From the NCBI GenBank assembly GCA_027625915.1, contig JANTQA010000015.1:8833001-8897000 (forward strand): a DNA stretch of 64,000 nt. The letters run 5' to 3'. Shown piece after piece: positions 36,582 through 48,149 of the stretch. The stretch's first letter is position 1; the number at the start of each line of letters is the position of its first letter. The position numbers were made by a program, and so were the translations under genes. This DNA comes from Anaeramoeba flamelloides. Taxonomy: Eukaryota > Metamonada > Anaeramoebidae. Under the pieces are notes generated by a model, which did not search any database, was not told the origin of the DNA, and worked only from the letters and a program-made list of their open reading frames with translations.

Positions 36582-37227
36582 TACTATTTATAATAGTTTT
36601 TTAAAAAACCATGTGGGCAATGTAACATTCATAACATTTACGCCCAATTACAACACACGTTGATTATGGAAAAATCTATGTTGAAACTAATCACTTAATA
36701 ATAAAAAATCCAAAATAATAATTTTTAACTTGAAAAAAATATTTGTGTGTATTCAAAGAACAGTTCAAATCAATTTTTTCATTTTTTTTAAATAAAAATA
36801 TATGAGAATAAAAATCCAAAATTTCAAGAACAAAATTTCCCCCAAAATACTTTTTTGGAACTTGGAAAATTCAACTTAGTACCAAAAGAAATACACTTTT
36901 TAATTTGATTGTTTTTAAATTTAAATTAATCCCCTAATTTTAAGTTTTTCAGTGGGTTTGTAATAATTCAAATATTAAAATTAACAAAAATTTTTATTAT
37001 TATTTTACAAAATTTTAAATATTTTCAAATAAATAACATAAATTTCATTTAATAATTATAATAAAAAAAAAAATAATTGATATAAATAAACAATGGATTT
37101 AAATCAATACATTTCTTGAATGCTCTGAATAATTGGAAAAAAAATAATAAACCCTTATCTTTTTTTTTATTATTATTGAAGAAAGAGTTGTTAATTCCTC
37201 TTATTTTCAAGATCTTCATTAGGTTTA

Positions 37228-37467
37228 AATACTGATAAATTCAAATATATTTAATAAAATTTTTGTTTCAATTTCCTTTTTTTAATCTCATATCTCAACT
37301 GGTAAAACAACTCAAGAGAAAGAAGCTTTTGAATAACAACGAATTCAACAAAGTATTTTAATTTTTAAAAGATTAAAATGCTTTCTTCAAAGCTTGTGTA
37401 AAACAATTTGTTAAATGGAAAATGAAATAAAAAATTTTCAGATATTTATTTGAATTTATCAGTATTT
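37228..37467. repeat. Repeat family G, copy 2
   Basis: About 240 bp bounded by AATACTGATAAATTCAAATA and its inverse. Shares ends with G1 and looks like a deletion derivative or a MITE of the same family. Confidence 0.7.
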
Positions 37468-37487
37468 GGTTTATTAGTCTTGAATTT

Positions 37488-37781
37488 TTAAGGACTATCC
37501 GAATTTTATCCTCTGTGAGGATTGAAATACCACACAGTAAATGGGAAAAATGGTTAAAAAGTTATAAGTTTTGCTGAAAGTCAAAATTTGCAATGTTTTT
37601 TGAGGGAATTCAGTTAAATTTTGGATCTCAAAATATTTTTTTAATTTCCAATCAAATCGTTTAAAATTCCAAAAATTGTAATATTTTAACTTTCAGTAAA
37701 ACTTATAACTTTTTAACCATTTTTCCCATTTACTGTATGGTATTCCAACCCTCACAGAGTATAAAATTCGAATAGTCCTCA
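37488..37781. repeat. Family F element, copy 1 (TTAA-type)
   Basis: 294 bp and almost entirely palindromic: GGACTATCCGAATTTTAT...AAAATTCGAATAGTCC, with internal arms around AATGGGAAAAATGGTTAAAA and its inverse. The left flank is TTAA; the right flank is TCAA. Starts 20 bp from the end of G2. Confidence 0.75.
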
Positions 37782-39039
37782 AAATAAGATTAAATTATGA
37801 AATGTTATTTGTACCTAAAAACCCTCTAAAATTATTAAGGAAGTAAGTACATTTTACCATTTTGAAAAATTTTAATTGTATTAACATTACTGAAAAATAT
37901 TTTTGGAGTGTCACAATATATTGAAACTTGGAACTAAAACACAATCCACTAGTCTATTTGTAGAAAGAACCCAAAGTAATTCAGAGTTGAATTTTAAATT
38001 TTTTTCAGTTTTTTGAACATTTTTTTTGATTAAATTTTTGGTTTTATTAAATTTTGTTTTGGATCTAGAGATGTGTTTATACGAAAGATTGAAATTAATC
38101 AAACAGTAAACCAAAAAAATAGACCGGAAAAGGTGTGCATTTGAAACAAATATTTTCTTTTAGAAGACTAAACACGAAAGATCACCATTACAAATAAATT
38201 TGTTGAAATCAAGAATGAAAAAAAAAAAAACTTGATAAAAGCCTATTTTCGAAGATTTAGTTTCTTTATCTTCTTATTTTGCATGAATACAAACTATTTT
38301 TTCCTTGAATTTCTTGCCCCATTACTATTTATTATTATTTTAAAAAACCTTTTGTAAAAAATTTACTTTCAAAATTCTTTTTTAAAATATTTTTATCAAA
38401 CAAAGCCAAAATTAAAATTACTATTTCAAAAATTAAAATAAGGGGGTTGAATTCTCGCAATCAAAAAAATTTTAGAAAAAATTCAAATCAAAATAATTGA
38501 GAAATTCAATAACAAATTTCAATCAGATTTAGAATTTTTTTGAGTTCTCATTTTAATGGAAAATATATAATTATAAAATCAAACGAATTTACCTAATAAA
38601 CCCTTATTCTCAAGAAGAATGTAAAAAAATCTCTGATTTTCTGAACCCAAACTAGAATTAGATGAATTTAATAAAAATAAGATTTTTAAATTCATTTTGG
38701 AAATTCTATAGAAATAAACAATAATTTGTTAATCAAAAATTTTCCAAACAAAATTATTTTCATAAAGAATTAAAAATAAAACCAAATAAAGAATAAGTAA
38801 TTGTGTAAAATTTTAAAGATAAGATCGAGTAATAAACGATTTTTATTTATTTTTTTTTGATTAATTTTTTCATTTTTTTAAATCCCCATTTTTTTATTGG
38901 TATGAAAATATCTTATACTAGGATATCTGGCACTCTAGTATTTATTAAAATTTCAATTTATTTGACTAAAGAAATGATTTCAATAATTCAGTTTCACATA
39001 AATGGTGGCACTCAAAAAATGAAAAATGTACTTACTCCC
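37782..39039. other. Intergenic
   Basis: No gene, RNA or clear repeat recognised; ordinary AT-rich sequence with many short homopolymers. Confidence 0.6.
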
Positions 39040-39871
39040 TTAAGGATTATCTAAAATAAGGCCACTATTGCCTTTACAGGGATTAAAACACGAGTGAAAT
39101 GTGGTCTTTATTTCTTAGTATCCAGAAGAACTATCAAATTTCAGATTTTTAGGAATTGATAATTTTGACAGATCAGATTCTCATTAGCAAACCTATTACT
39201 GAAAACCATATCCCAACCATTTTTGTTCTAACTTTCAATTTTCAGAGGTAAAAATTGATTGTAAGACAATACTTCAATTAGAACGAACATGGTTGGAATA
39301 TGATCATTAAATTTATCGAAATGCAAATTTTTCTTTGTCGTTTTAAAAATAATTTAAAATGAAAAGGGGAAAAGTTAAAAGTGATTTGTTTTTTATTTGT
39401 CATTCATTTTCATTGTTTGTTTTTCTCAAAATGTGAAAAAAATTAATTTTTTTATTTTTGCATCTTTTATTTTTGGAATTTTTTTGATCTTTTTTTGTAT
39501 AAAAAAAATTTTATGTGTTCTGATCTTTTTTTGTAAAAAATTTTTTTATGTGAGCTTTTCTACAAAAAAAAACACTTTTTTGTTGGAAACGATGGAATTG
39601 AATATCGTCAATTTGGCTTTAAAAGGAAAAAACAATTTCTTTTTCATTTTTTTGAGGTTGCTAAAAATTAGCTGCACTGAAAAAAATGACAAACGATTTT
39701 AAAAATCCAAAAAATGTTTTTGAGTTCTAAAAATTGCAAAAAATTTGAAAAAAATTCACAAAAATTATCAATTTTGGGTTTCTGGTGAATTGAAAAAGAT
39801 AAAGTGTCTAAAACAGTGGTTTTTTAAACCCACCATACCCCAGAAATATCCTTTTTTTAGATAGTCCTTAA
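39040..39871. repeat. Family F element, copy 3 (TTAA-flanked)
   Basis: Bounded by TTAAGGATTATCT on the left and AGATAGTCCTTAA on the right, so TTAA lies at both ends. About 830 bp. It contains a separate hairpin (39213-39240 with 39274-39303: CATATCCCAACCAT and its inverse). Confidence 0.65.
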
Positions 39872-40629
39872 AAGTGAACTTTCTCAAAAATAAAAAGGTT
39901 TTGGCAAATTTTTCTTTTTCTTTTTTGATCCAACAATCCCAAACAAAAAAGGATCAGATCTATGTACTGTAAATTTAATTGGGAAAAATGAACTCTTTCA
40001 AATTTGATAACTCATTTCTCTAAAGTTGGTGACGAGTTGGGTTATTGGACTTAATCTTATCTTTTTGTAAAAAAAAGTCTTTTCTTAACTTGGAAAAAAA
40101 GAATCAATAAGAATTAAGTTTCTAGCCCCTTCAGACAATTCTCTTTGAAGCGTTTTTTTATCCAAATTAACAATTTTCATGAATTTTAAGACACTCTTAA
40201 GTAATTACACTCAGTTGTAAACTATTTTTTTGTGTTGTAAAAAGGGGAAATGATAAAATAATTGTTTGACAGAACATTGTAAGAAAGGCTATTTATTTAC
40301 CTTCTAAATTTTAGGATTCAAATTTGAAAAAGAAAGATAATTCTGATCACAAAACCAACTGAACAATATGTAATAAGTTTCAAAAGTTTTCTTCAAAATC
40401 AGCATTCCAAAATTAACAAAAATATCACAAAAAAAAATTGAAATAAAAACGAGAAATTAGAAAAATTTTTTTTATTTATTCTGGAAAATTTCAAATAAAA
40501 AAAACAAGTTTGTTGGATGTGAGGAGAAACAAGATTAAAAATCTGAAAAACACAAAAGATTTAACTCTTGTTGGGAGGTAGTATTTGTAAAGAAGGAAAA
40601 AAATCAAAAAATATTTTTTATGGTGTTTT
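39872..40629. other. Intergenic
   Basis: No supported feature; only short AT-rich frames. Confidence 0.55.
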
Positions 40630-40794
40630 TTATAAGCACATATGAAACCTTGGTTGAATTGAGTTCCCATTAAAACTTGATCTCCTACGACGTGTTTGCC
40701 GTTGATTTGTTTGCTGTAGGTTGTTTGTTGTTTCCAAATCTAATTCCACGGTTTCTTTGTCATTTTCAGTTGATGTTTTGTCTGCTTCGCTCAT
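40630..40794 (-). CDS. Small coding-like ORF, 54 aa (gene or exon)
   Basis: ATG at 40794 to TAA at 40630. It begins MSEADKTSTENDKETVELDL, and the C-terminal part carries QTRRRRSSFNGNSIQPRF. The 165 nt are markedly richer in G+C and in non-AT codons than the surroundings, which is how real genes look in this window. I do not recognise it. It may be a complete small basic-tailed protein, or the last exon of a minus-strand gene whose earlier exon is the ORF at 41453-41551. An acceptor-like pyrimidine stretch then TATGAG precedes residue E3. Confidence 0.45.
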   Translation of the reverse strand: MSEADKTSTENDKETVELDLETTNNLQQTNQRQTRRRRSSFNGNSIQPRFHMCL

Positions 40795-41452
40795 ATTGGC
40801 AACAATAGAAAAATAAAAAATGATTCTATTCTTCTGAAGGGATTATCAAATATCGGGAACAATAATATTAAGGTATTATATTGATCATAAATAAGCCTAG
40901 TACCCCAGTGTTCAAATATCTCTAAAAAATCAATTAGTCTAGTAGTAATAGTTGTGATCTCATGAATTTAAAAATAATCTAATAATTAGCAAAAACCCCA
41001 ACAATTTTCAAAAGAATCTGCATTTCGCGATAAATCTCAAGGTTTTCTTCAATTATCAAGATTCAGACTCCAAAGTCATAAAATATCTTATTTAAATTTG
41101 TGGCGAAATGTGGATTAGTTGCTAAAAAACAATTTTTTTTAAAAAAAATTAAAAAATTAATTTGAAGATTATTTTTGCAAATTATTTCTGAACTATGAGG
41201 AATATATTGATTTTATAAATAGGTTTATATAAAATGGAAATAAAACTAATCAGATTCTGGGTTTTTATGTTGAAGATTTTTGAGTTAAGCTTTGATATTC
41301 AAAAAATCAAAAAATAATTACTATTGGTGTAGCTTTAATATCTGAATTATTAAATTCTTATATTCTCTTGTTATTTTGTTTATTTTTTTAGATTTGGAAA
41401 ATTGAAATTGAATAAAAAATACTTGCCCAAAGCCTCAAATAGGTGTTTCAAA

Positions 41453-41551
41453 TTAAAATTCATGTTTTTTTCCTTCAGCATGTTCCAATTTAACATCCAC
41501 TTCACCACCCAATAGTATACCTAAGTTCAAATCAATTTTGAAAGTCGACAT
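41453..41551 (-). CDS. Small coding-like ORF, 32 aa (possible first exon)
   Basis: ATG at 41551 (MSTFKIDLNLGILLGGEVDV), continuing KLEHAEGKKHEF, then TAA. Composition is protein-like against an AT-rich background. After a 7-A run a different frame continues well (MNFNLKHLFEALGK) to a donor-like CAAGTATTT, so either the run length is off by one or this is coincidence. With that reading it would join in phase to the ORF at 40630-40794. Unrecognised. Confidence 0.35.
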   Translation of the reverse strand: MSTFKIDLNLGILLGGEVDVKLEHAEGKKHEF

Positions 41552-42302
41552 CTTTATATTTTTAATAAAATTTTAATTATGAATGCAATTTATTCAAACT
41601 TTTACTAATTTTCTCAATTTTTTTGAAATTTTTTAGTATTTTCTGAAGGTGGAAATTAATATTCTATCAAAAATTAACTTAATTTTTTGAGATAATTTTT
41701 AGAATTTGATCCTATATTTTTAGAGTATCTTTTGAAATAATTGAGCCTGAAGAAATTAGTACCATATGTATTTATTCTTCATTGTATTTTCTTTGATCTT
41801 TTAATGTATTTTCATTTTCTAACAAAAAAAAAAATACTTTTTATTTTGAAACATATATAAAACTTTTCTGAACATATTATTTGGATAAACACTATTAAAT
41901 AAAAAATTTAGAAGGGACAATTTTTTGAAAAAAAAATCATAATGATAATCAATTTCAAAATTAAAAAAGTCTCTGACATTATTTATAATATAAAAATGTT
42001 CGTTTCGAATCATCTCTCTAAGATCCCTTTTGATATCGATGTAATATTTTTATTTTGTTTTTTTCATTTTCATTTTTACAAGATGCCCTTTGCTGTTACA
42101 TTAACCAGGCTTATTTAAAATCTATTTTTCTAATTTAAGGAAAATTTTTACATAGTAAGTTTAAATAATATGACAATAAACAATCCGTATTAAAACCACT
42201 GAATTCAAAAATTTTTAATCTTAAAAAATAAATTCAATAAATAAAGTATCAAATGTATATTTTTCTTGAAACTTTAAGACAATTTTCGCCAAAAAGGAGT
42301 AC
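41552..42302. other. Intergenic
   Basis: AT-rich; nothing recognised apart from the presumed upstream region of the small ORF at 41551. Confidence 0.5.
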
Positions 42303-42816
42303 TTGAAGGATTATGCGAATTTTATTCCCATTGGCTATTACTTTTATACCCACAACACGAATTATAAACTCAAAAGAATGTTGAATTAATAGATCTTTGT
42401 TAAAATGTAAAATTTAGGTTTTTTTTGAGGAAGGCAATAAAAATTTACTTTATCATTTTGGAAGTCGAAAATTTTGAGTGAAAAATTTTGGATTTGACAA
42501 AATGATATTGGGAAAATATCACTCCACTTTATATTAAAGTATGTTAGAGATGGTGGTGAGTGTAGCCACCCATTTGAAAAGAAAGTGGAGTGACATTTTC
42601 CCAATATCAAAAACAATAGCTTTTTATTTTTACCTTGTTTTGTTGGGATTTTTCGAAAAGTTTTTGGATCAATAAAAGATTTTAGTCAAAATCTTAAATT
42701 GCTAAAAATTGACAATATTTTGACTTTTCCTCAATTCACTATATTTTAAAGGTCTTAATCTATTTACTGCTTTGTATTTCAATGCTCACAGAGCATAAAA
42801 TTCAGATAGTCCTTAA
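42303..42816. repeat. Family F element, copy 2 (TTAA-type)
   Basis: The right end is ATTCAGATAGTCCTTAA and the left end is TTGAAGGATTATGCGAATTTT. The subterminal sequence CTCACAGAGCATAAAATTC matches F1. It contains a perfect-looking 27-bp palindrome arm pair at 42504-42530 and 42582-42608 around a GGTGGTGAGTGTAGCCACC loop. Confidence 0.7.
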
Positions 42817-43629
42817 GTATAACAGAAAAAAAAACCAGATTTGGAAATTCATTTATTTAATAGTCTTTTTTTCAAGTTTGAAAAAACATTAATCTATGCT
42901 AAGAAGTAAATGGTTAAAAATAAAATCAATGGAAAGAGGGTTAAAAATGGGAAACAATTCATCATTGTACGATTTACTAATGGAAGAATTTTTCAAACAC
43001 AATAAAATGTAATTTGAAATTCTTTCTATAATAAGAGAAAAGAAAAGAAAAGAAAAATTATTTAGGGAAACTGAATTGAATAACAAAAATGTATTTAGCA
43101 ACAAGAATATTTACAATAAAATTAAATTTCAAAACAATTTGGTCTAAAAAATAAAGCAAATAAAAATAAAAAAAAACAAACGTGTGGAAAAATAATATTT
43201 TTTATTATGTGGCTAAGATCTAATTTACTAGGAATTTCAAGTGTTTATTATTCCATTCCAGTAATTTTTTTTTGTCATTGCAATCTTGTATTAGAATATT
43301 TTTCAAGATTTGTATTTATTTTTACACTATTTTTTTTAGAAAAAAATTGGAAAAGAACTTTCCAAAAAAGTGAAAATAAAAAAAAAAAAAAAAAAAAAAA
43401 ACTCTGTGGTTTTTGTTTTTAACCTAAACATGTGATTTAAGACTGTAAGTAAAATTTGCCAATTTATAGTGCAATTTTTATGTAAAATTGGGTAATATAA
43501 AGTATTATATTAACGGAATTGATCAATATTTTAATATAAAGGGGAGTTAGGTATATCCCAAGTTTTTTTATTTCAATTAATTACACAAATGGAAATCAAA
43601 AAAAAAAATAATAATAACTATTTGAAATA
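42817..43629. other. Intergenic
   Basis: No gene seen. Includes an A run near 43377-43400 and an AAAAG pentamer repeat near 43035. Confidence 0.55.
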
Positions 43630-44162
43630 AACCCCAATTCAAAATTTTTAACACACCAAAATTTGATTTGTGAAGAAAAAAACTTATTTAATCAATTCAA
43701 GAAGAAATACCAAATTAGAACCATTCACTAATTGAAATGTTAACACTTATTTATAAATTACAATACTCACAAAACAATAAATAAATAATTATCAATACAA
43801 ATAAATCATGGGTGTGTTAAAAATTTTGGAGAGAGCAAAACAAAAAATACATTAGTAAATTTGTTGAAATTCTATTAGGAATATTGATCGATCAAAGGTT
43901 AGATACTACCAACTAATTTTATTTGAGTTCTTTTATTTGGAACAACTTGACTTTAACCTAATATAAACCTTGTAGAAAAATTTTGATGGATGAAACAAAT
44001 TATGTTACGTAATTCAAACAATGAAATGAAAACAAAAATTAAAAGATGAAAAAATGATTTTCATATTTGACCAAAATCAAAATTATTTTCAATTTCAATG
44101 AAATTGTATTATTGTGATTGTTTGGAACGTTTTAGCTGTGTGGAAAATTTTGAATTTTAGTT
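43630..44162. repeat. Family C element, copy 2
   Basis: 533 bp, TA-flanked. Ends AACCCCAATTCAAAATTTTT and the inverse of AACTAAAATTCAAAATTTTC. Co-linear with C1 throughout (TATTTATAAATTACAATACT, AAAATACATT, TATGAAATGAAAAC-like blocks) and in the same orientation. Confidence 0.85.
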
Positions 44163-45965
44163 TACATTTAAAAAATCACAAAAAATATATATTATGAACA
44201 AATTTAATTCCTACTTAATATTTTATGCAAAAAATAAATATTTAATCGTGAAAATTTATTTTTACTTGGATATACTCTCTATTATTTAATTTGATGCTGT
44301 AATGAAAATATGAAGGAAAAAAAGATCTGATCTAATTTATAATATATTTATTTTTTACCAGCCCAATCTATCCTTAAAAAAGACAACTTGAATAAAATAA
44401 TTCAACAAAAATGATAACTTTGTAAAATTATCAAGTTATAAAATATCCAAAAATAGAAAATAATTGAATTAAAACAAATATATAATGAAAGGTACTAATT
44501 TGTTTTCAAGTGAAGGGGTTTAAGAATTTTGGAAAAAAAGTCAGAAAAGATATTTTTTTTTTGAATTTCTGATATTGGGGATCTTCAAAGAATTTACCGC
44601 ACAAATTCTAAATTTGTAAAAAAACAATTAAATATATTTTTTATTGTGGTCTATTTTTTCAAGTTTTATAATTTTATAATTGTATTAAATTTATTTATTT
44701 GATAATATTCATGTATTTAAAAATTTTTAACTTTCCTGTTCAATAATTCACTATATTATTATTTTTTTTTTTTTACGATAATCTTATATATAAAATTTAT
44801 ATATATTAATTTATTTTTGATAAAATATTTAATTTCAAAAGAATTTTATTAAATAAAAACTTCTTCAAGATCAGTTTTTTTCTTCTCTTATTTTCCATCA
44901 TCAAAATTATTTTTAATAAAATAAAATTTTAACATTTTAAAATATTTATTAATAAAAGCTTCTAAAAATAGCAATGAAGGTATTCGTCTAATAAAGAATT
45001 TTAACATTTCCATGATATTAAATTAGAATCTGAACATTTTTGTAATAAAGAATTGTTATAATTTTATATTATATATTTATTCCTATCTTAATTTTTAATT
45101 TATCAATACTTGAATTAGTGTAAATTTGAAAAGGGTTTGAAATAGTGAAACTGGTATGAATTTAAAGATTGAAAAAAATAATTATATTCTTTCTAAATCT
45201 ACCATGAATTTTTAAAGATACATGATTTTGATGCTGTTTAGATTTTTAAAAAGTTAAATATGAGAATAATAAAGCCCCTATTGTAAAAATTTTCTTTGTA
45301 GATTAGCTAATAATTTGTATATTTTCTGATTTTCAAAAAATAATTTTTTTTAAAAACCCAAAATGAATAAAGATTAAAAAATCATGGTAGCTTTGGGAAG
45401 AATATAAGGTATACTCTGAAAAAAAAATGAAAAAAAATGAATTTATTTTGATTAGATTAGTAGATTAATTTTCAACTAAACCAATTTTTGAAAATTCTTT
45501 ACAATATGAACTTTCTTATTCTCAGATTCAAATTCGTATAAATATAAATCTAAATCAAAATTTGATACCAAAAAAAAAAAATTAATGTGGTCTTGGAACG
45601 TCATAATAAAATTTTTAAATTGGTGTACAATTTCTGTTGTGTTTTTTTTTTTTGTTATTTACATTTTTTGTTAATTCAGGATCATTTGAAATTTTTTTGA
45701 TTCATGGTATTTTTTTGCCTTTAATCTTTTGATTTTTTTTTTAGTTATTTGAATTTTTAAAAATTGAGGATCCTTTGAAACTATTTTTTTTTGCTTGTTG
45801 AATAATTTAAATGAGAGACAAATGTTTTTTTTTTTAAAATTTGATTGTTTGAAATTGAGAATTCTTCTCAATGACTGTTTTTATTTAATATGAATTTTTT
45901 GTAATTGTGATGCTTTTGAAACTTTTTTTTTGTTCACTGTATTTTTTTGTCGAAGAGGAATCCTC
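44163..45965. other. Intergenic
   Basis: No gene or clear element recognised; long AT-rich tract. Confidence 0.55.
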
Positions 45966-46526
45966 TTAAGGTTTACAATCCCTGAAATTTGAAAAAAAAT
46001 TATCTTGTGTTGTTTGTTACCTTGACTTGTTAATTTGCCTCTTATCTGATCGATCTTATACTTGGTATGGATTTTGATAGTGGTTCAAAATAACAATTTT
46101 GGACAATTTATTTTTTTTTTTTCCGAAATCCGAATTGAAGAGTCTAAGATTAATTGGCTGTAACTTAAGTTATAAAAAAATGTGGTTTGTAGGTTTTTGA
46201 TTCAAATTTTTAATTAAGTTTGGTTTTATTAGGAGCTTTTAAAAAAATTTTTTTTTCATTTGATTAATTGACATAAAAGTAAATCAAGATTCTTTTCTAC
46301 AACCCAAAATTCAAAAGTTATTCTTAAACACCTATCAATCTATTAATCTTAGACTCTTCAATTCGGATTTCGGAAAAAAAAAAAATAAATTGACCAAAAT
46401 TGTCATTTTGAACCACTATCAAAATCCATAACAAGTATAAGATCGATCAGATAAGAACCAAATCGACAACTCAAGACACCCTACACAAGATAATCTTCTT
46501 TCAAATTTCAGGGATTGTAATCCTTA
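45966..46526. repeat. Fold-back element L with ~190-bp arms
   Basis: The left arm (45966-46154) is inverted at 46337-46526 with a ~180-bp centre. Paired landmarks: CTGATCGATCTTATACTTG, GGATTTTGATAGTGGTTC, and CCGAAATCCGAATTGAAGAG, each with its inverse on the right. Arms are close to identical with a few indels in A/T runs. Confidence 0.85.
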
Positions 46527-46969
46527 AAATTATTTTTTCAGTAATTTAAATTTAATCACCAAAAGAAGTTCAATTTAACAATATCCTTTTTGGTAGCAAG
46601 CTGCCCCTTGAATCTGGAATAAACCAAAGATAAGTGACTTGGCCCTTAAAATTGAATTCTTTCCATTTCAATTCTTCATTTCAAAAATAAAACAATAGGG
46701 ATTTTAATAGCATATCCAAACGTGGTTACTTTTTGAGTAAAACAATCAAACTTTAACCTTTTCATAGCACCATTTCTGTATCTAAAATTATTTATGAATT
46801 GGAATGAAAGAAAGGTGCTGTTCAAGTCTTTTGTACTATCAACTGTATTTTTCTTATTACAAAGATTTCATTTAAATACACTAAAAAAAAATCAGAAAAA
46901 AGGGAAATTTTTTGTTTTGATTTTTAATTTTGAAGACAATAACGATACTCAAACAAAAGAGATCCTCAA
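46527..46969. other. Intergenic, 3' side of the next gene
   Basis: Nothing coding recognised. Probably includes the 3' UTR of the minus-strand gene ending at 46970. Confidence 0.5.
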
Positions 46970-47500
46970 TTAAAATTTATGACAAATTTTAAGAACTTTT
47001 TTTGTGTTTGGATCGATTTTTAAAAACCCAATTCGTATTTGTTTTTGTTTTTGGTTTAATTCCTGTTGACGTGAATTGGTGAGAATTATTGAAGCACTGT
47101 AGACGGATCTTAATAGGTTGTTGGATTGATTGTTCATTATTTCAATTCCAACCCAGACTCCTTGTTGTAAATTGAGCGACTTTTCGACAGTTGTTGTGAT
47201 TTTTGATAATGGCGCGTTTTCATCCTCAAGTAGTGATTCTGCATACTGCTCCATATTTTTATCAAAATAAGTTTTTTCAACACAATCAAAAGCAACAGAC
47301 GTTTGTTCATTTGAGATTTCCTCACAAACTTCTACAAACGAATAATACATTGTACCTTCTTCAAAAAGTTTTTGATCCATTCCAAGCTTTACAAACTCTT
47401 GTTGATTTATCCAAGAAAACAAGTTTAAAAAAAATAAAAAGTGTTTTTGATGAACAGTAACTTTCAATTTGATTGTCCTCTTGTTGGTTGATATTTTCAT
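46970..47500 (-). CDS. Unrecognised 176-aa protein
   Basis: ATG at 47500 to TAA at 46970. Sequence complexity and codon use are gene-like (GMDQKLFEEGTMYYSFVEV, EEISNEQTSVAFDCVEKTYF, LLEDENAPLSKITTTVEKSL, LQQGVWVGIEIMNNQ), with no low-complexity insert except a short Gln/Lys run near the C-terminus. There is no signal peptide; the hydrophobic HFLFFLNLFSWI segment (residues ~20-31) is too short for a confident membrane helix. The pattern late in the protein loosely recalls beta strands of hot-dog thioesterase folds, but the resemblance is too weak to name a function. The N-terminal 35 residues could include a retained intron (GTTACTG...), so the start is less certain than the rest. Confidence 0.65.
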   Translation of the reverse strand: MKISTNKRTIKLKVTVHQKHFLFFLNLFSWINQQEFVKLGMDQKLFEEGTMYYSFVEVCEEISNEQTSVAFDCVEKTYFDKNMEQYAESLLEDENAPLSKITTTVEKSLNLQQGVWVGIEIMNNQSNNLLRSVYSASIILTNSRQQELNQKQKQIRIGFLKIDPNTKKVLKICHKF

Positions 47501-47753
47501 TATGTTTTAATTACTTTTAATGGTGTTTATTGTTTTTTGATGTTTATTAACAAGTATTGAGAGAAGAGTTTCAAATAAATACCATAATTGAATTGTACAA
47601 ACTAAAGAAATTCAAAAAAATATTCTGAAAAAACTAAATGTTCTTGATCTTTTATTGAAAGTATCATTTCCATGAAAAGTTGGCAGTTTATAAATTCACT
47701 ATATTACCTCAAAAATGCGACCATAATTCACTTCATAATAGTGCCATTTGGGA

Positions 47754-48149
47754 TAAAAAAAAGTGAAATACAATTTTTAATTGTGAACAATTAATGAAAA
47801 TTGAAAAGTAAAATCATTTAAAAAGAAGAAACAAATTAACTTCAAATAATAATCCATTATATTATTTTCAATCTAATCAATCAAAATAATTAAATCTTCT
47901 GATTTATTGAAATTGTGAGAGTTTGTTTATGGAGATCTCATAAATTGATTAATTTTTCAACAAATTTTTAATAATTAATCAATAAAAGAAAAGCACAAGA
48001 CAAAAGAGTGTATTTAAAAAACTGTTATTGTGTTGAGTCCTTCATTTTGTCTTTATTTATTTATTTATTCCATTTTGTATTTTGAAATACATTTTTCTTT
48101 TTTGATTCTAATTGTTCCCAATGAAAAACCATGTTTCACTTTTTTTTTT
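47754..48149 (+). repeat. Family H element, copy 2
   Basis: About 396 bp, inverse copy of H1. The left end contains AAAAGTGAAATACAATTTTT and the right end GTTCCCAATGAAAAACCATG then TTTCACT. It lies in the upstream region of the 176-aa gene (minus) and of the cadherin-like gene (plus). Confidence 0.8.

Noticed and set aside
46970-47500. Hot-dog thioesterase assignment for the 176-aa protein
   Set aside because: Only a loose strand pattern; no catalytic residues could be lined up.
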